Positions 8,781 to 18,055 of a DNA stretch of 64,000 nt are shown one piece after another. The number at the start of each line of letters is the position of its first letter. Positions within the stretch are counted from its first letter, which is position 1. The notes under the pieces were generated by a model that worked only from the letters and a program-made list of their open reading frames with translations, ran no database searches and was not told the origin of the DNA. Position numbers and translations under genes: made by a program. The DNA comes from JADJSS01 sp964490845 (GTDB taxonomy: Bacteria > Bacteroidota > Bacteroidia > Chitinophagales > JADIYW01): contig CAZBED010000012.1 of the NCBI GenBank assembly GCA_964490845.1, positions 19,081 through 83,080 on the forward strand, written 5' to 3'.

Positions 8781-9911
8781 ATGCAAAAAGTATTATTTAT
8801 CGACAGAGACGGAACGCTGATCGTGGAGCCAAAAGACAATTTTCAGACGGACAGTTTTGAGAAGTTGCAGTTTATTTCCAATGCCATTTCATCCCTGAAG
8901 AAAATAAAAGAAACTACTGATTTTATTTTTGTCATTGTGACCAATCAGGATGGATTAGGCACGAAATCATTCCCTGAAAAGAAGTTTTGGGGGCCGCATA
9001 ATCTGATGATGGATATCTTCCGAACGGAAGGTGTTGAATTTGCGGAAGTTTGTATCGACAGAAGTTTTGCCAGAGAAAATCTATCCACGAGAAAACCAAA
9101 TACCGGTTTATTGACACATTACATGAACAATCCAATGTACGATTTGCAAAAATCGTATGTGATTGGCGACCGTCTAACGGATATTCAATTGGCAAAAAAC
9201 TTGGGATGTAAAGGTATTCTGTTGGGCAGAAGTGCGGATAAGACGGATGATAATAAATTAAACTTCGGTGAGCTAAAAAAAGTGATTGCGCTCAGAACAA
9301 ATAAATGGGAAGATATTGCCGCTTTCTTAACATGTCCACCCAGAATAGCAGTTATTCACCGTAATACTAATGAAACAAAAATAAATGTGACGCTAAACCT
9401 CGACGGAACCGGCAAGGCTTCCATAAAAACAGGGTTGGGTTTTTTTGATCACATGCTGGAACAACTCTCCAAACATTCCGGTTGTGATTTAGAAGTGAAA
9501 GTCAAAGGAGATTTGCATATTGATGAACATCATACAATTGAAGATACCGCTATTGCACTCGGAGAGGCCTTTCATAAAGCATTAGGAAATAAAAGAGGTA
9601 TCGCCCGCTATGGATTCCTCCTGCCAATGGATGATGTGCTGGCACAGGCGGCTATCGACTTTTCAGGCAGGCCTTGGCTAGTCTGGAAAGCAACATTTAA
9701 ACGGGAAAAAATAGGAGACACACCGACGGAATTATTTTTCCATTTCTGGAAATCTTTTTCTGATGCCGCGAAATGTAACCTCAATATAAAAGCAGAAGGC
9801 GAAAACGAGCATCACAAGATAGAAGCCATCTTCAAAGCAGTTGCAAAATCTATAAAAATGGCGGTAAAACGGGATGGAAATGAATTGCCAAGTACAAAAG
9901 GGATACTTTAG
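8781..9911 (+). CDS. hisB: Bifunctional histidinol-phosphatase / imidazoleglycerol-phosphate dehydratase
   Basis: This 376-residue protein is a two-domain fusion. The N-terminal HAD phosphatase (about 1-165) shows the nucleophile motif DRDGT at residues 8-12 and 'YVIGDRLTDIQLAKNLGC' near 132; it removes phosphate from histidinol phosphate. The C-terminal dehydratase (about 180-376) shows 'GLGFFDHMLEQLSKHSG' and the metal-binding 'DEHHTIEDTAIALGEA'. The fusion is common in Gammaproteobacteria and Bacteroidota. It ends the visible block: hisH, hisA, hisF and hisI/E are not in this window and must be encoded elsewhere. I saw no terminator immediately downstream, only a short direct repeat. Confidence 0.97.
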   Translation: MQKVLFIDRDGTLIVEPKDNFQTDSFEKLQFISNAISSLKKIKETTDFIFVIVTNQDGLGTKSFPEKKFWGPHNLMMDIFRTEGVEFAEVCIDRSFARENLSTRKPNTGLLTHYMNNPMYDLQKSYVIGDRLTDIQLAKNLGCKGILLGRSADKTDDNKLNFGELKKVIALRTNKWEDIAAFLTCPPRIAVIHRNTNETKINVTLNLDGTGKASIKTGLGFFDHMLEQLSKHSGCDLEVKVKGDLHIDEHHTIEDTAIALGEAFHKALGNKRGIARYGFLLPMDDVLAQAAIDFSGRPWLVWKATFKREKIGDTPTELFFHFWKSFSDAAKCNLNIKAEGENEHHKIEAIFKAVAKSIKMAVKRDGNELPSTKGIL

Positions 9912-9914
9912 ATT

Positions 9915-9947
9915 CCCGAATTCTCAGTGAAACTGCCCGAATTCTCA
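9915..9947. repeat. 12-bp direct repeat after hisB
   Basis: CCCGAATTCTCA occurs twice, at 9915-9926 and 9936-9947, separated by 9 bp. The remaining ~170 bp up to the next start codon are AT-rich, with no gene and no strong hairpin. Confidence 0.6.
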
Positions 9948-10119
9948 TTTGGTTGATTTGCTTTTCATAGAATAAGTTATTTTTATTCAAGATGCCTTTT
10001 GAATTGATTTTTATCAAGATTTTTGCTATTTTACAATCATTTATATATTCAATTGTTTAAAACATACGTTCAGGAAATTAACCCTGAAATGGGATATTCT
10101 TTATTTGCAGCATGTCACT

Positions 10120-11373
10120 ATGAGTAAATATTTAAATGTTCTTCTTTTTTTTATGATAAGTTTTAACGGCTTTTCTCAGGCACGACTGATTTTGAATAAT
10201 GGCGGTATTGTTAATATTACGAACAATGCATTTGTAGTAATTGATAATCCGAATACAAATGCAATAACAAGAAATACAGCAGGACATATCATTTCCGAAG
10301 GCGAATTCAATCGCGTAAAATGGAATATTGGTACGACTGCCGGTACATATATTCTTCCATTTGGCATTGGTGCTGCAGAATATTTACCGGTGAGCCTGAC
10401 AACTTCAGGTGCTTCAGGTGCCTCAGGCAGCCTTACTTTTGCTATGTATCCTGTTGGTTCCTGGTTAAACTCTGCGAACCTTCCAACAGGTGTTACCAAC
10501 TTTGTAAATAATTACAGTACTGATAATTCAGCATTTGCCATTGACAGATTTTGGAGAATTCAGCCTTCCGGATATACTGTAAAACCGGCACTTGACAATT
10601 TGGTTTTTACATATAGGGATATAGAATGGTCGGTGGCGAGCAACAATATAATGGAGTCAAATCTGATAGCGCAACGTTATAATGATTCTTTGAATTCATG
10701 GGACGATTATATGCCCGGTACTGTAACCAATACAATAAACAACACTTCGACGGTTGCCGCTCTGCCATCAGCGGAATTATTTACCTGGTGGACATTAGTA
10801 GATAACAGGTTTATTCTTCCCATAGAATTAATATCTTTTTCCGCTCTGTGCAGGGATAGTTATGTGTTCATCGATTGGCAAACGGCATCCGAATACAATA
10901 ATCATTCTTTTGTGGTGGAGAGGTCGGCTGACGGGGAGCATTTTGATGTAGTCGGACAAGTCAACGCAACGGGAAACACTAACACCACTCAGTATTATAG
11001 TTTACAGGATAATCAGCCCTTGAAAGCGAAATCCTATTATCGCCTAAAACAGGTGGATGAAGAAGGAAATTATTCTTACTCATCCATAGTGGTGACGGAT
11101 TGTAAACAGGTAAATGCAGCTCAGTCACAGCTTTTAATTTACCCCAATCCTGCTTCTGATATGCTGACTATAGATATTAAAAATATAAAAGGGAAAAAGA
11201 CTTTTGTCATCTATAGCGTATTAGGGCAGGAAATGCTCCAGAAACAAATTACTGGAGAACAAGAGGATGTTCGGGAAATAGTAGATGTTGCTGCATTGGC
11301 GAATGCCACTTATTTGCTTCGTATAGATGTGAATGAGGAGTTATATCAGGTTATAAAATTTGTAAAGAAATAA
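10120..11373 (+). CDS. Secreted protein with T9SS type A sorting domain
   Basis: I chose the ATG at 10120 over the in-frame TTG at 10105 because it begins a clean signal peptide (MSKYLNVLLFFMISFNGFSQA). The protein is then 417 residues. The middle (about 30-240) is beta-rich with no family I recognise. Residues 250-330 resemble the 'SFSALCRDSYVFIDWQTASEYNNHSF' beta-sandwich module that often precedes T9SS tails. The final ~80 residues begin at LIYPNPASD and end in VIKFVKK, a type A sorting domain. It is therefore a likely cell-surface or released protein. The next gene starts 10 bp after its stop, so the two are probably co-transcribed. Confidence 0.8.
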   Translation: MSKYLNVLLFFMISFNGFSQARLILNNGGIVNITNNAFVVIDNPNTNAITRNTAGHIISEGEFNRVKWNIGTTAGTYILPFGIGAAEYLPVSLTTSGASGASGSLTFAMYPVGSWLNSANLPTGVTNFVNNYSTDNSAFAIDRFWRIQPSGYTVKPALDNLVFTYRDIEWSVASNNIMESNLIAQRYNDSLNSWDDYMPGTVTNTINNTSTVAALPSAELFTWWTLVDNRFILPIELISFSALCRDSYVFIDWQTASEYNNHSFVVERSADGEHFDVVGQVNATGNTNTTQYYSLQDNQPLKAKSYYRLKQVDEEGNYSYSSIVVTDCKQVNAAQSQLLIYPNPASDMLTIDIKNIKGKKTFVIYSVLGQEMLQKQITGEQEDVREIVDVAALANATYLLRIDVNEELYQVIKFVKK

Positions 11374-11383
11374 ATACTATGTT

Positions 11384-14300
11384 ATGATAAGAAATTATCT
11401 GTTGATGTTGTACTTGACAATAAGTACAGCCTCTTTTGGACAAAACGTTGGCATTAACGCCACAGGTGCGGCACCGGATGTATCATCAATGTTGGATGTA
11501 AGCGCAGCCAATAAAGGAATACTGATTCCGCGAGTTGCGCTAACGGCTACAACCGATGTTGCTACCATTACATCTCCTGCCACGAGTTTGCTGATATATA
11601 ATACTGCTACAGCGGGTGTATCTCCTAATAATGTGACACCCGGGTTTTATTTTTTTAACGGAGTGCAGTGGATAAAATTTCAGGCGAGCAACACTATCGA
11701 CTGGAACCTGTCCGGAAATGCCGGAATAACACAACCGGCGGTACCAGGTACTTACGGAACCTCAACTATTGCTGTTACGGAAAATTTTCTAGGTACAACG
11801 GATGCAAAGGATGTGGTCATCGGTACGGATAATAAGGAACGATTAAGAATAAAACAAACTACAGGAAATGTTGGTATAGGAACAGCGACACCTGCCAATA
11901 CACTTCAGGTTGTAGGCAACGCAAGCATAGGATCGTCTTCCAATAATGTTAGTGGAACAAATTCAGTCGCAGCCGGTAGCGGAAACACCATATCCAATTC
12001 CTATTCATTTGGCGCTGGAGGGCAGGGAAATACCATTACCGGACAAAATGATATAGTGGGTGGTTATTTATCCCGCGTTCAGGCTGACCATTCCATTGTT
12101 GTTGGTTATACGGATACTTCAACAGCCAGTGCAACCGGTGTGTTTGGTTTTGGCAATAAAGTTTCCGGGTTTACCGGTTTTGCTACAGGTGACAGAAATA
12201 AAGTCAGTGCTTCCAATGCTTTTGCCAGTGGCTTTTCAAATAATGCGAATGGCGATGGTGCCATTGTTGCGGGACAAAATAATACCGCCGCATCGTATGG
12301 AGAAGCAGTCTTTGGCTTGAATTCTACAAATTATTCAGCTTTGGGCACCGGAAGCACCTTTAATGCGGCTGACCGTATTTTTAATATTGGCAATGGTGCC
12401 AGTTCAGGTACTCCTTCAGATGCATTTACCGTCTTAAAGAATGGCAGGGTGGGTATTAACAACAGTTCGCCCAATGGCACCAGTAAGCTGGATATTACAG
12501 CAACTGATAAAGGATTATTAATACCGAGATTGTCTTTAACGGCTACTAACTCAGCTTTACCCTTAACTAAGGCAGACGGAGCAGCAGCAGCAACAACAGA
12601 TTTAGCGACGAGTTTATTAGTGTACAATACCAATGCAGGTATCACTGGTACCGGAGCAAATGGTGCCGGGTTCTATTATTGGAATGGGTCACTTTGGGTG
12701 AATTTGTTATCGGGCAGTATACCACAAGACCATGACTGGTATGAAGTCGGAACGACCACTGCACCGGATAATATAAACGATTCTATGTATCATATGGGAT
12801 ATGTTGGTATAGGAATTAATGCACCTGTTTATCCGCTTCAGATAGTTACATCAACAAACAATACTGTATCTAATATTACATCAACTACAAATTCAGGTTC
12901 AGTTAAAAAAGGATTAGAAGTTAAGATGAATGATCAGGGTGCAGGTAATTCAACAGCTATAAATACAGACTTGTCAGCTTCAACTGCAACTGGTGAAAAG
13001 ACTGTTTTATATGGAGCAATAAATAATAATTCAGCCTCTACTATCTATGGAACACAGATATATAGTAGCGGATCCGGAAATGGTGCTGAGGCAGGTCATT
13101 ATTACAGCACGGTTAATACAGGTACAGGGATAAAGTCTGCTTTTAAAAGTGATTTTATAGCACCGGGCAGCGGTCCAAATTACGGATTAAACAACTCCTT
13201 TGCCAGTAACAGCGGTTCCAATACAGGGGTGTATAATACTTTTAACAGTAACGCCGTTTTTAATATCGGTATGAATAATACTTTTACCGGAGCCGGAAAT
13301 GGGGATGTATGGGGATTATACAATAATGTGACAAATACCGGAAGTGCAAAACATATTGGACTAATAAACAATCTTGCAGGTACTGGAAATGGCAGAAGAT
13401 ATGGTGTTTCTACCCTTATTTCATCAGCAGGCAGCGGTGACCAGTATGGAACAGAAAATGTTTTTCAGGGAAGCAGCACCGGCAGTCAGTATGGTCTTTA
13501 TAATCTTTTCTCCAATGCAGGTACAGGGCTTATTCTTGGAGTTGGAAATAGTATTGGAAATAGCAGCAATGGAGCACATATTGGAACATCAAATTCAATA
13601 AATGGAAATGGTACCGGAAATAATATGGGTACCTATAATATATTGTCTAAAACGAATACGGGAGATCAATACGGCACAAGAAATGAAATTTACGGTGATG
13701 GAAATGGGATTCATTACGGAACTCATAATTATATCAGCGGTACAGGAACAGGCAACAAGTATGCCTCGTACGATACCATTCCTGTATCTACAATTGGACG
13801 AAACTTTGGTGTATTATCTTCTGCCTTAGATACCTTAAATGATTACGCAGGTTTTTTCAGGGGAAAATTGTCAGTAGGAATGGATTACACCAATAATTAT
13901 GTATTGCCAACCACACGTGGTACCAACGGGCAAATTATGCGTACAGACGGGAGTGGTAATGTTTCCTGGGTAAGTGTGGCATCAATTATAGATACTGTTG
14001 GATGGCTTACCAGAGGAAATACAGGTACCGATACGGCAATAAACTTTTTAGGTACTAAAGATGATATGCCTCTGCGCTTTAAACTAAACAATAACTGGGC
14101 TGGACAATGGGATGCAAAAAATGGAAATTATTTTATAGGAAAAAACTCAGGGGTTAAAAATACGACTGGTTATGATAATATAGGAATTGGTGACCACCCT
14201 CTATACTCAAATACAACAGGATATAATAATATTGCTGTAGGGGATAGTGTTTTATTATCTAATATAAGCGGTGTTGGAAATATAGCAATAGGCAACCGGA

Positions 14301-16198
14301 TTTTATTATCTAACATATCAGGAAGCGTCAATTTTGCTATAGGTAATGATGTGTTATATAATAACACAAGTGGAAGGGAAAATACCGGATTGGGTCTAAG
14401 AACTTTATATTCTAATACAACAGGACGTTATAATATAGCTAATGGTTCATCCGCACTATATTCTAATACAACAGGAAACTATAATATTGCCATTGGTGAT
14501 AGTACTTTATTATCAAATACCACGGCGTCTAATAATATTGGGTTGGGTTATCAGGCACTATTTTCAAATACAACCGGTTATGATAATATAGCATCTGGTG
14601 ATCATGCATTATATTCCAATACAATTGGTTATCATAATATTGCATTAGGCGATAGTGCTTTAATTTCTAATACTACTGGTGGTCATAACATTGCTTTAGG
14701 CGATAATTCATTGAGCAAACAAATATCTGGGTACGATAATATTGCTATTGGGGAAAGTAGTTTATATAACAATACGAATGGCATTGGAAACATAGGCATT
14801 GGAAGTAGCATTTTTTGTACAGGCGATAATAATATTGCATTAGGTAACTTAAGTGGCAGTAGTTTCGGTGATTATAATATATATTTAGGATACAGAACAG
14901 GATCAGCTCAATCACATAAAAGCATTTTTGTAGGATATGATGCTGTATCTTTACAGAATAGTTCCTTAAAAGATATATCAATTGGTAATTATGCATTGTA
15001 TTGTCATGCCTTTGATAGTAGGCAGAATATTGCTATTGGAGATAGCGCAATGAGTGGTGGTATTAAGGGTGGTTTAGTTGGTTATACGCCATATTCAATT
15101 TCTAATAATATCGCAATAGGAACGCAAGCATTATTAAATGTTTCTGATGCAAAGACTGGTACAATTTCTAATAATATAGCCATCGGTTACCAAACACTAA
15201 TGAATGACACAGCAGATAATAATATTGGAATTGGATATCAAGCTTTACGTTCAAATACTTTAGGCGTTAATAATGTTGCAACAGGTTATCAAACATTGCG
15301 GTCTAATACAACTGGTAATTATAACATTGCAACCGGTTATCTTACCTTGTATAATAATATAGATGGAAATTACAACATCGCTAATGGCTATCAGGCTTTG
15401 TATGCCAATAGTTCCGGTGAATATAACATTGCCAGCGGCTATATTGCTTTAACCAGTAACAATATCGGCAATAATAATGTGGCACTCGGCAGGCGCGCTT
15501 TAGAAGTAAACACTTCCGGAAACAATAATATTGCCATCGGTGCACGTGCTTTAGAAGCCACCACTACTACAGATTATAATACTGGCATAGGTGCCTTTGC
15601 CTTGCAAACACCAAGCACCGGCTCTAATAATACAGCTCTTGGCTATAGTGCAGATGTAAGTCTTGTTACGGCTACCAACGCAACAGCATTGGGTTTCAAT
15701 GCAACCGCATCCGCTTCTAACTATGTACGTGTAGGAAACACAGCAGTTACCAGTATTTTTGGTGCAGTGGCGTTTAATACTTCAGATGCAAGATTTAAAA
15801 CGAATATTAAAAACAATGTACCCGGATTAGATTTTATTCTAAAATTAAAACCGGTGACCTATCATTTTGAAAAAGCAAAATACAGTTTGTATATCGGCGA
15901 AAAACAAGATGCTGAGTATGTAAAACAATTAAAAGCACAGGATGCTGAAAACAAAACAAGTTCCGGTTTTATTGCACAGGAAGTGGAGCAGGCAGCTAAA
16001 GAATTAAACTACGATTTTGACGGTGTATACAAACCGCAAAACGATAAAGATACTTACGGTTTAGGCTATCAGCAGTTTGTAGTACCTTTGGTAAAAGCCG
16101 TGCAGGAACAACAAAAAATTATTGAACAACAAAATGAGAGCATTGAACTGCTTAAGCAGCAGATGGAAGATCTAAAACAATTGATTAAAACTAAATAA
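11384..16198 (+). CDS. Very large surface repeat protein with C-terminal peptidase S74 chaperone domain
   Basis: A 1604-residue protein with a signal peptide ending near residue 19 (SFGQ). Two blocks of the type 'MLDVSAANKGILIPRVAL' appear near residues 35 and 370, each followed by a 'FYFFNGVQWIKF'-like segment. A long region rich in NxxGxxYG-like turns follows (about 530-800). From about residue 925 to 1110, and again from about 1280 to 1420, tandem units of 17 residues follow the plan TTGYxNIAxGDxALxSN, similar to YadA/Hia head repeats. The C-terminus from TSDARFKTNIKN (about 1466) is a peptidase S74 intramolecular chaperone that normally trimerises fibres and cleaves itself off; it ends in a coiled coil. 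The likely role is a trimeric adhesin or fibre. No T9SS tail is present. Confidence 0.85.
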   Translation: MIRNYLLMLYLTISTASFGQNVGINATGAAPDVSSMLDVSAANKGILIPRVALTATTDVATITSPATSLLIYNTATAGVSPNNVTPGFYFFNGVQWIKFQASNTIDWNLSGNAGITQPAVPGTYGTSTIAVTENFLGTTDAKDVVIGTDNKERLRIKQTTGNVGIGTATPANTLQVVGNASIGSSSNNVSGTNSVAAGSGNTISNSYSFGAGGQGNTITGQNDIVGGYLSRVQADHSIVVGYTDTSTASATGVFGFGNKVSGFTGFATGDRNKVSASNAFASGFSNNANGDGAIVAGQNNTAASYGEAVFGLNSTNYSALGTGSTFNAADRIFNIGNGASSGTPSDAFTVLKNGRVGINNSSPNGTSKLDITATDKGLLIPRLSLTATNSALPLTKADGAAAATTDLATSLLVYNTNAGITGTGANGAGFYYWNGSLWVNLLSGSIPQDHDWYEVGTTTAPDNINDSMYHMGYVGIGINAPVYPLQIVTSTNNTVSNITSTTNSGSVKKGLEVKMNDQGAGNSTAINTDLSASTATGEKTVLYGAINNNSASTIYGTQIYSSGSGNGAEAGHYYSTVNTGTGIKSAFKSDFIAPGSGPNYGLNNSFASNSGSNTGVYNTFNSNAVFNIGMNNTFTGAGNGDVWGLYNNVTNTGSAKHIGLINNLAGTGNGRRYGVSTLISSAGSGDQYGTENVFQGSSTGSQYGLYNLFSNAGTGLILGVGNSIGNSSNGAHIGTSNSINGNGTGNNMGTYNILSKTNTGDQYGTRNEIYGDGNGIHYGTHNYISGTGTGNKYASYDTIPVSTIGRNFGVLSSALDTLNDYAGFFRGKLSVGMDYTNNYVLPTTRGTNGQIMRTDGSGNVSWVSVASIIDTVGWLTRGNTGTDTAINFLGTKDDMPLRFKLNNNWAGQWDAKNGNYFIGKNSGVKNTTGYDNIGIGDHPLYSNTTGYNNIAVGDSVLLSNISGVGNIAIGNRILLSNISGSVNFAIGNDVLYNNTSGRENTGLGLRTLYSNTTGRYNIANGSSALYSNTTGNYNIAIGDSTLLSNTTASNNIGLGYQALFSNTTGYDNIASGDHALYSNTIGYHNIALGDSALISNTTGGHNIALGDNSLSKQISGYDNIAIGESSLYNNTNGIGNIGIGSSIFCTGDNNIALGNLSGSSFGDYNIYLGYRTGSAQSHKSIFVGYDAVSLQNSSLKDISIGNYALYCHAFDSRQNIAIGDSAMSGGIKGGLVGYTPYSISNNIAIGTQALLNVSDAKTGTISNNIAIGYQTLMNDTADNNIGIGYQALRSNTLGVNNVATGYQTLRSNTTGNYNIATGYLTLYNNIDGNYNIANGYQALYANSSGEYNIASGYIALTSNNIGNNNVALGRRALEVNTSGNNNIAIGARALEATTTTDYNTGIGAFALQTPSTGSNNTALGYSADVSLVTATNATALGFNATASASNYVRVGNTAVTSIFGAVAFNTSDARFKTNIKNNVPGLDFILKLKPVTYHFEKAKYSLYIGEKQDAEYVKQLKAQDAENKTSSGFIAQEVEQAAKELNYDFDGVYKPQNDKDTYGLGYQQFVVPLVKAVQEQQKIIEQQNESIELLKQQMEDLKQLIKTK
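14158..14820 (+). repeat. Tandem 51-bp coding repeats (17-residue units)
   Basis: About a dozen consecutive diverged units encode 17-residue repeats such as TTGYNNIAVGDSVLLSN and TIGYHNIALGDSALISN inside the S74 protein. A second, shorter run lies at about 15230-15560. The units are in frame, so copy number can change without breaking the gene. Confidence 0.75.
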
Positions 16199-16199
16199 A

Positions 16200-16230
16200 T
16201 TTGTTTTTTAATTTTCATTGTATATATTTG
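16200..16230 (+). promoter_or_regulatory. trp operon promoter (TTTG-N19-TAnnTTTG)
   Basis: TTTG at 16200-16203, a 19-bp spacer, then TATATTTG at 16223-16230: a full match to the Bacteroidota housekeeping promoter at ideal spacing. The -33 element starts 2 bp after the stop of the S74 gene. The leader-peptide ATG lies only 4 nt after the -7 box. Confidence 0.85.
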
Positions 16231-16234
16231 TACT

Positions 16235-16279
16235 ATGACAGTAAACAAATTTTGGTGGTGGAACGGCAAACGGCAATAG
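16235..16279 (+). CDS. trpL: Tryptophan leader peptide (trp attenuator)
   Basis: A 14-codon frame reads MTVNKFWWWNGKRQ and stops at TAG. Codons 7-9 are three consecutive TGG, the only Trp codon. It follows a near-perfect promoter, is followed by a terminator hairpin (16315-16341) and lies upstream of trpE. Ribosome stalling at the Trp codons when Trp-tRNA is scarce would leave the segment from 16277 onward free to pair with the terminator's 5' arm; reaching the stop codon would cover that segment and allow termination. The frame is too short for routine ORF calling. The start lies so close to the promoter that the mRNA may be leaderless. Confidence 0.92.
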   Translation: MTVNKFWWWNGKRQ

Positions 16280-16341
16280 GCGTGTACTAATTCTATAACC
16301 AAATGTATTATATTAGCTCGCCTTAACAGCGGGCTTTTTTT
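16279..16341 (+). promoter_or_regulatory. trp attenuator: antiterminator and terminator
   Basis: Terminator: AGCTCGC (16315-16321) pairs with GCGGGCT (16329-16335), one G-U pair, loop CTTAACA, followed by seven Ts (16335-16341). Competing antiterminator: GGCG (16279-16282) with CGCC (16319-16322), continued by CTAAT (16287-16291) with ATTAG (16312-16316). The two structures share 16315-16321 and cannot coexist. The GGCG arm starts at the third base of the leader stop codon, exactly where a terminating ribosome would mask it. The terminator may also serve the upstream S74 gene. Confidence 0.85.
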
Positions 16342-16347
16342 ATGATA

Positions 16348-16556
16348 ACATTGATATAGCATAGAAATTTAATCAATGTATTAACCGCAGAAGGTTTAGG
16401 TTTATGAAATTCACAGCAATAGCTGTAAAATGAACGAAGCGTAGCATTTAGCATTTGCGTTCATTTTATCAGCGGTTAAAAATCTTTCTGAAAAAGATTT
16501 TTAAATTGCCTTGAATTTCATAAATGCTTTTTGGTTACTTTTTGGCATCAAAAAGT
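16348..16556. repeat. Heavily folded intergenic element between trp attenuator and trpE
   Basis: Five perfect inverted repeats in ~210 bp: ACATTGAT/ATCAATGT (16348-16355/16372-16379), TTAACCGC/GCGGTTAA (16381-16388/16472-16479), AAAATGAACG/CGTTCATTTT (16427-16436/16458-16467), TTAAAAATCTTT/AAAGATTTTTAA (16476-16487/16493-16504) and ACTTTTTG/CAAAAAGT (16537-16544/16549-16556). A 13-bp pair, TTTATGAAATTCA/TGAATTTCATAAA (16401-16413/16512-16524), crosses the TTAACCGC pair in pseudoknot order. No ORF is credible here. It could be a REP/MITE-like repeat or a structured RNA; the ACTTTTTG hairpin resembles intergenic repeats I remember from other Bacteroidota. Confidence 0.6.
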
Positions 16557-16609
16557 GACAAAAGGTAAAATCTATATTGTGTACTAGATTACAGATAGGA
16601 TAATAAAAA

Positions 16610-18013
16610 ATGATGTATACTTTCAATACCACCCATAAAAAAATAATCTCCGATATGCTCACGCCGGTAAGTATTTACTTACGCCTGCGTGCAAAATTTA
16701 AAAATTGTATTCTACTGGAAAGCTCCGATTACCACGGCGATGAACATAATTTTTCCTATATCTGCTTTCAGCCAGTTGCAGGCTTCAAAGTGGAGAATGA
16801 TACTTTCAGCGCAAATTATCCTGAAAAAAAAACAGAAGAAATTTCTTTGAAAGAAAATAAATTAACAGATTGTATTAATTCATTTATTCAACAATTCAAT
16901 AATTCTTCAACTCTACAATTATCAATTATCACCAACGGCCTCTTCGGTTATATGACCTACGATGTGGTTCAATATTTTGAAGATATACAACTGAATAAAC
17001 CTAAGCCTAAGATTCCGGTTGCCCAATATTTTTGTTATCAGTATATTATTGCCTTCAATCATTTTAATCATGAATTGTTTATTATAAAAAATGAAGTGGA
17101 GGGATTTGAAAATGATAAAACAACCTTAGATGAAATAGAAAGTATCATCAAATTCAAACCATTACAACTGGATAATTTTGCTGCTGAAAGCGAGAAAACA
17201 TCAAATTTGACGGATGCGGAATACATGGAGATAGTTAACAAAGGAAAACAGTCTTGCTACAGAGGTGATGTTTTTCAGATTGTGTTATCTCGTCAGTTTC
17301 AACAAAAATACCGCGGAGATGATTTTAATATTTACCGCGCGTTGAGAAGTATCAACCCTTCTCCATACTGTTTTTATTTTGATTTTGGAGATTTCCGTTT
17401 AATGGGCTCATCGCCGGAAGCACAACTGGTGATAAAAAATAATAAAGTCACTATACATCCGATTGCCGGCACCTTCAGACGAACCGGTGATGACATCAAA
17501 GATGCCGCCTTGGCGCAGCAGTTAGCCGATGACCCGAAAGAAAATGCCGAGCATGTGATGCTGGTGGATTTGGCCAGAAATGATTTATCGCGCGGAGGGA
17601 AGAACACCAAAGTGGAAGTGTACAGGGAAGTGCAGTATTATTCTCATGTCATCCATCTGGTGTCTAAGGTTACTGCAGAGATAGACAGTACATCGGATAA
17701 GATAAAAATTATAGGAGATACTTTTCCGGCAGGTACCTTGAGCGGCGCACCCAAATATAAAGCGATGCAGCTGATTGATAAATACGAAAATACTAGCCGT
17801 GGTTTTTATGGGGGCTGTATCGGTCATCTCGATTTCAACGGAGACTTTAATCATGCCATCATGATTAGAAGCCTGATGAGTAAAGATAATGTATTGACTT
17901 TTCAGGCGGGGGCAGGAGTGGTGGCCGATTCCATTCCGGAAAGCGAATTGCAGGAAGTGGAAAATAAATTAGCAGCACTGAATAAAGCGATAGAATTGGC
18001 GTCGAATCTATAA
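16610..18013 (+). CDS. trpE: Anthranilate synthase component I
   Basis: TrpE converts chorismate to anthranilate using ammonia delivered by TrpG. The 467-residue chorismate-binding enzyme shows an N-terminal domain with a hydrophobic 'NGLFGYMTYDVVQYFE' block, then the catalytic region from about 205: 'GDVFQIVLSRQF', 'SPSPYCFYFDFGDFRLMGSSPE'-like text near 245-270, 'IAGTFRRTGDD', 'LARNDLSRGG' and 'FPAGTLSGAPK'. It is the first structural gene behind the trp leader, 269 bp after the attenuator terminator, and is followed by trpG after 42 bp. Two adjacent ATGs are possible starts (16610 or 16613). Feedback inhibition by Trp at the N-terminal domain is usual for the family. Confidence 0.95.
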   Translation: MMYTFNTTHKKIISDMLTPVSIYLRLRAKFKNCILLESSDYHGDEHNFSYICFQPVAGFKVENDTFSANYPEKKTEEISLKENKLTDCINSFIQQFNNSSTLQLSIITNGLFGYMTYDVVQYFEDIQLNKPKPKIPVAQYFCYQYIIAFNHFNHELFIIKNEVEGFENDKTTLDEIESIIKFKPLQLDNFAAESEKTSNLTDAEYMEIVNKGKQSCYRGDVFQIVLSRQFQQKYRGDDFNIYRALRSINPSPYCFYFDFGDFRLMGSSPEAQLVIKNNKVTIHPIAGTFRRTGDDIKDAALAQQLADDPKENAEHVMLVDLARNDLSRGGKNTKVEVYREVQYYSHVIHLVSKVTAEIDSTSDKIKIIGDTFPAGTLSGAPKYKAMQLIDKYENTSRGFYGGCIGHLDFNGDFNHAIMIRSLMSKDNVLTFQAGAGVVADSIPESELQEVENKLAALNKAIELASNL

Positions 18014-18055
18014 TTCTCCTTTATAAACTTAGTACCAAGTGTTAAAACAATCAAT

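Noticed and set aside
14158..15600. Regular repeats that could suggest a CRISPR array
   Set aside because: The units are contiguous, in frame, diverged and encode protein repeats; there are no unique spacers.
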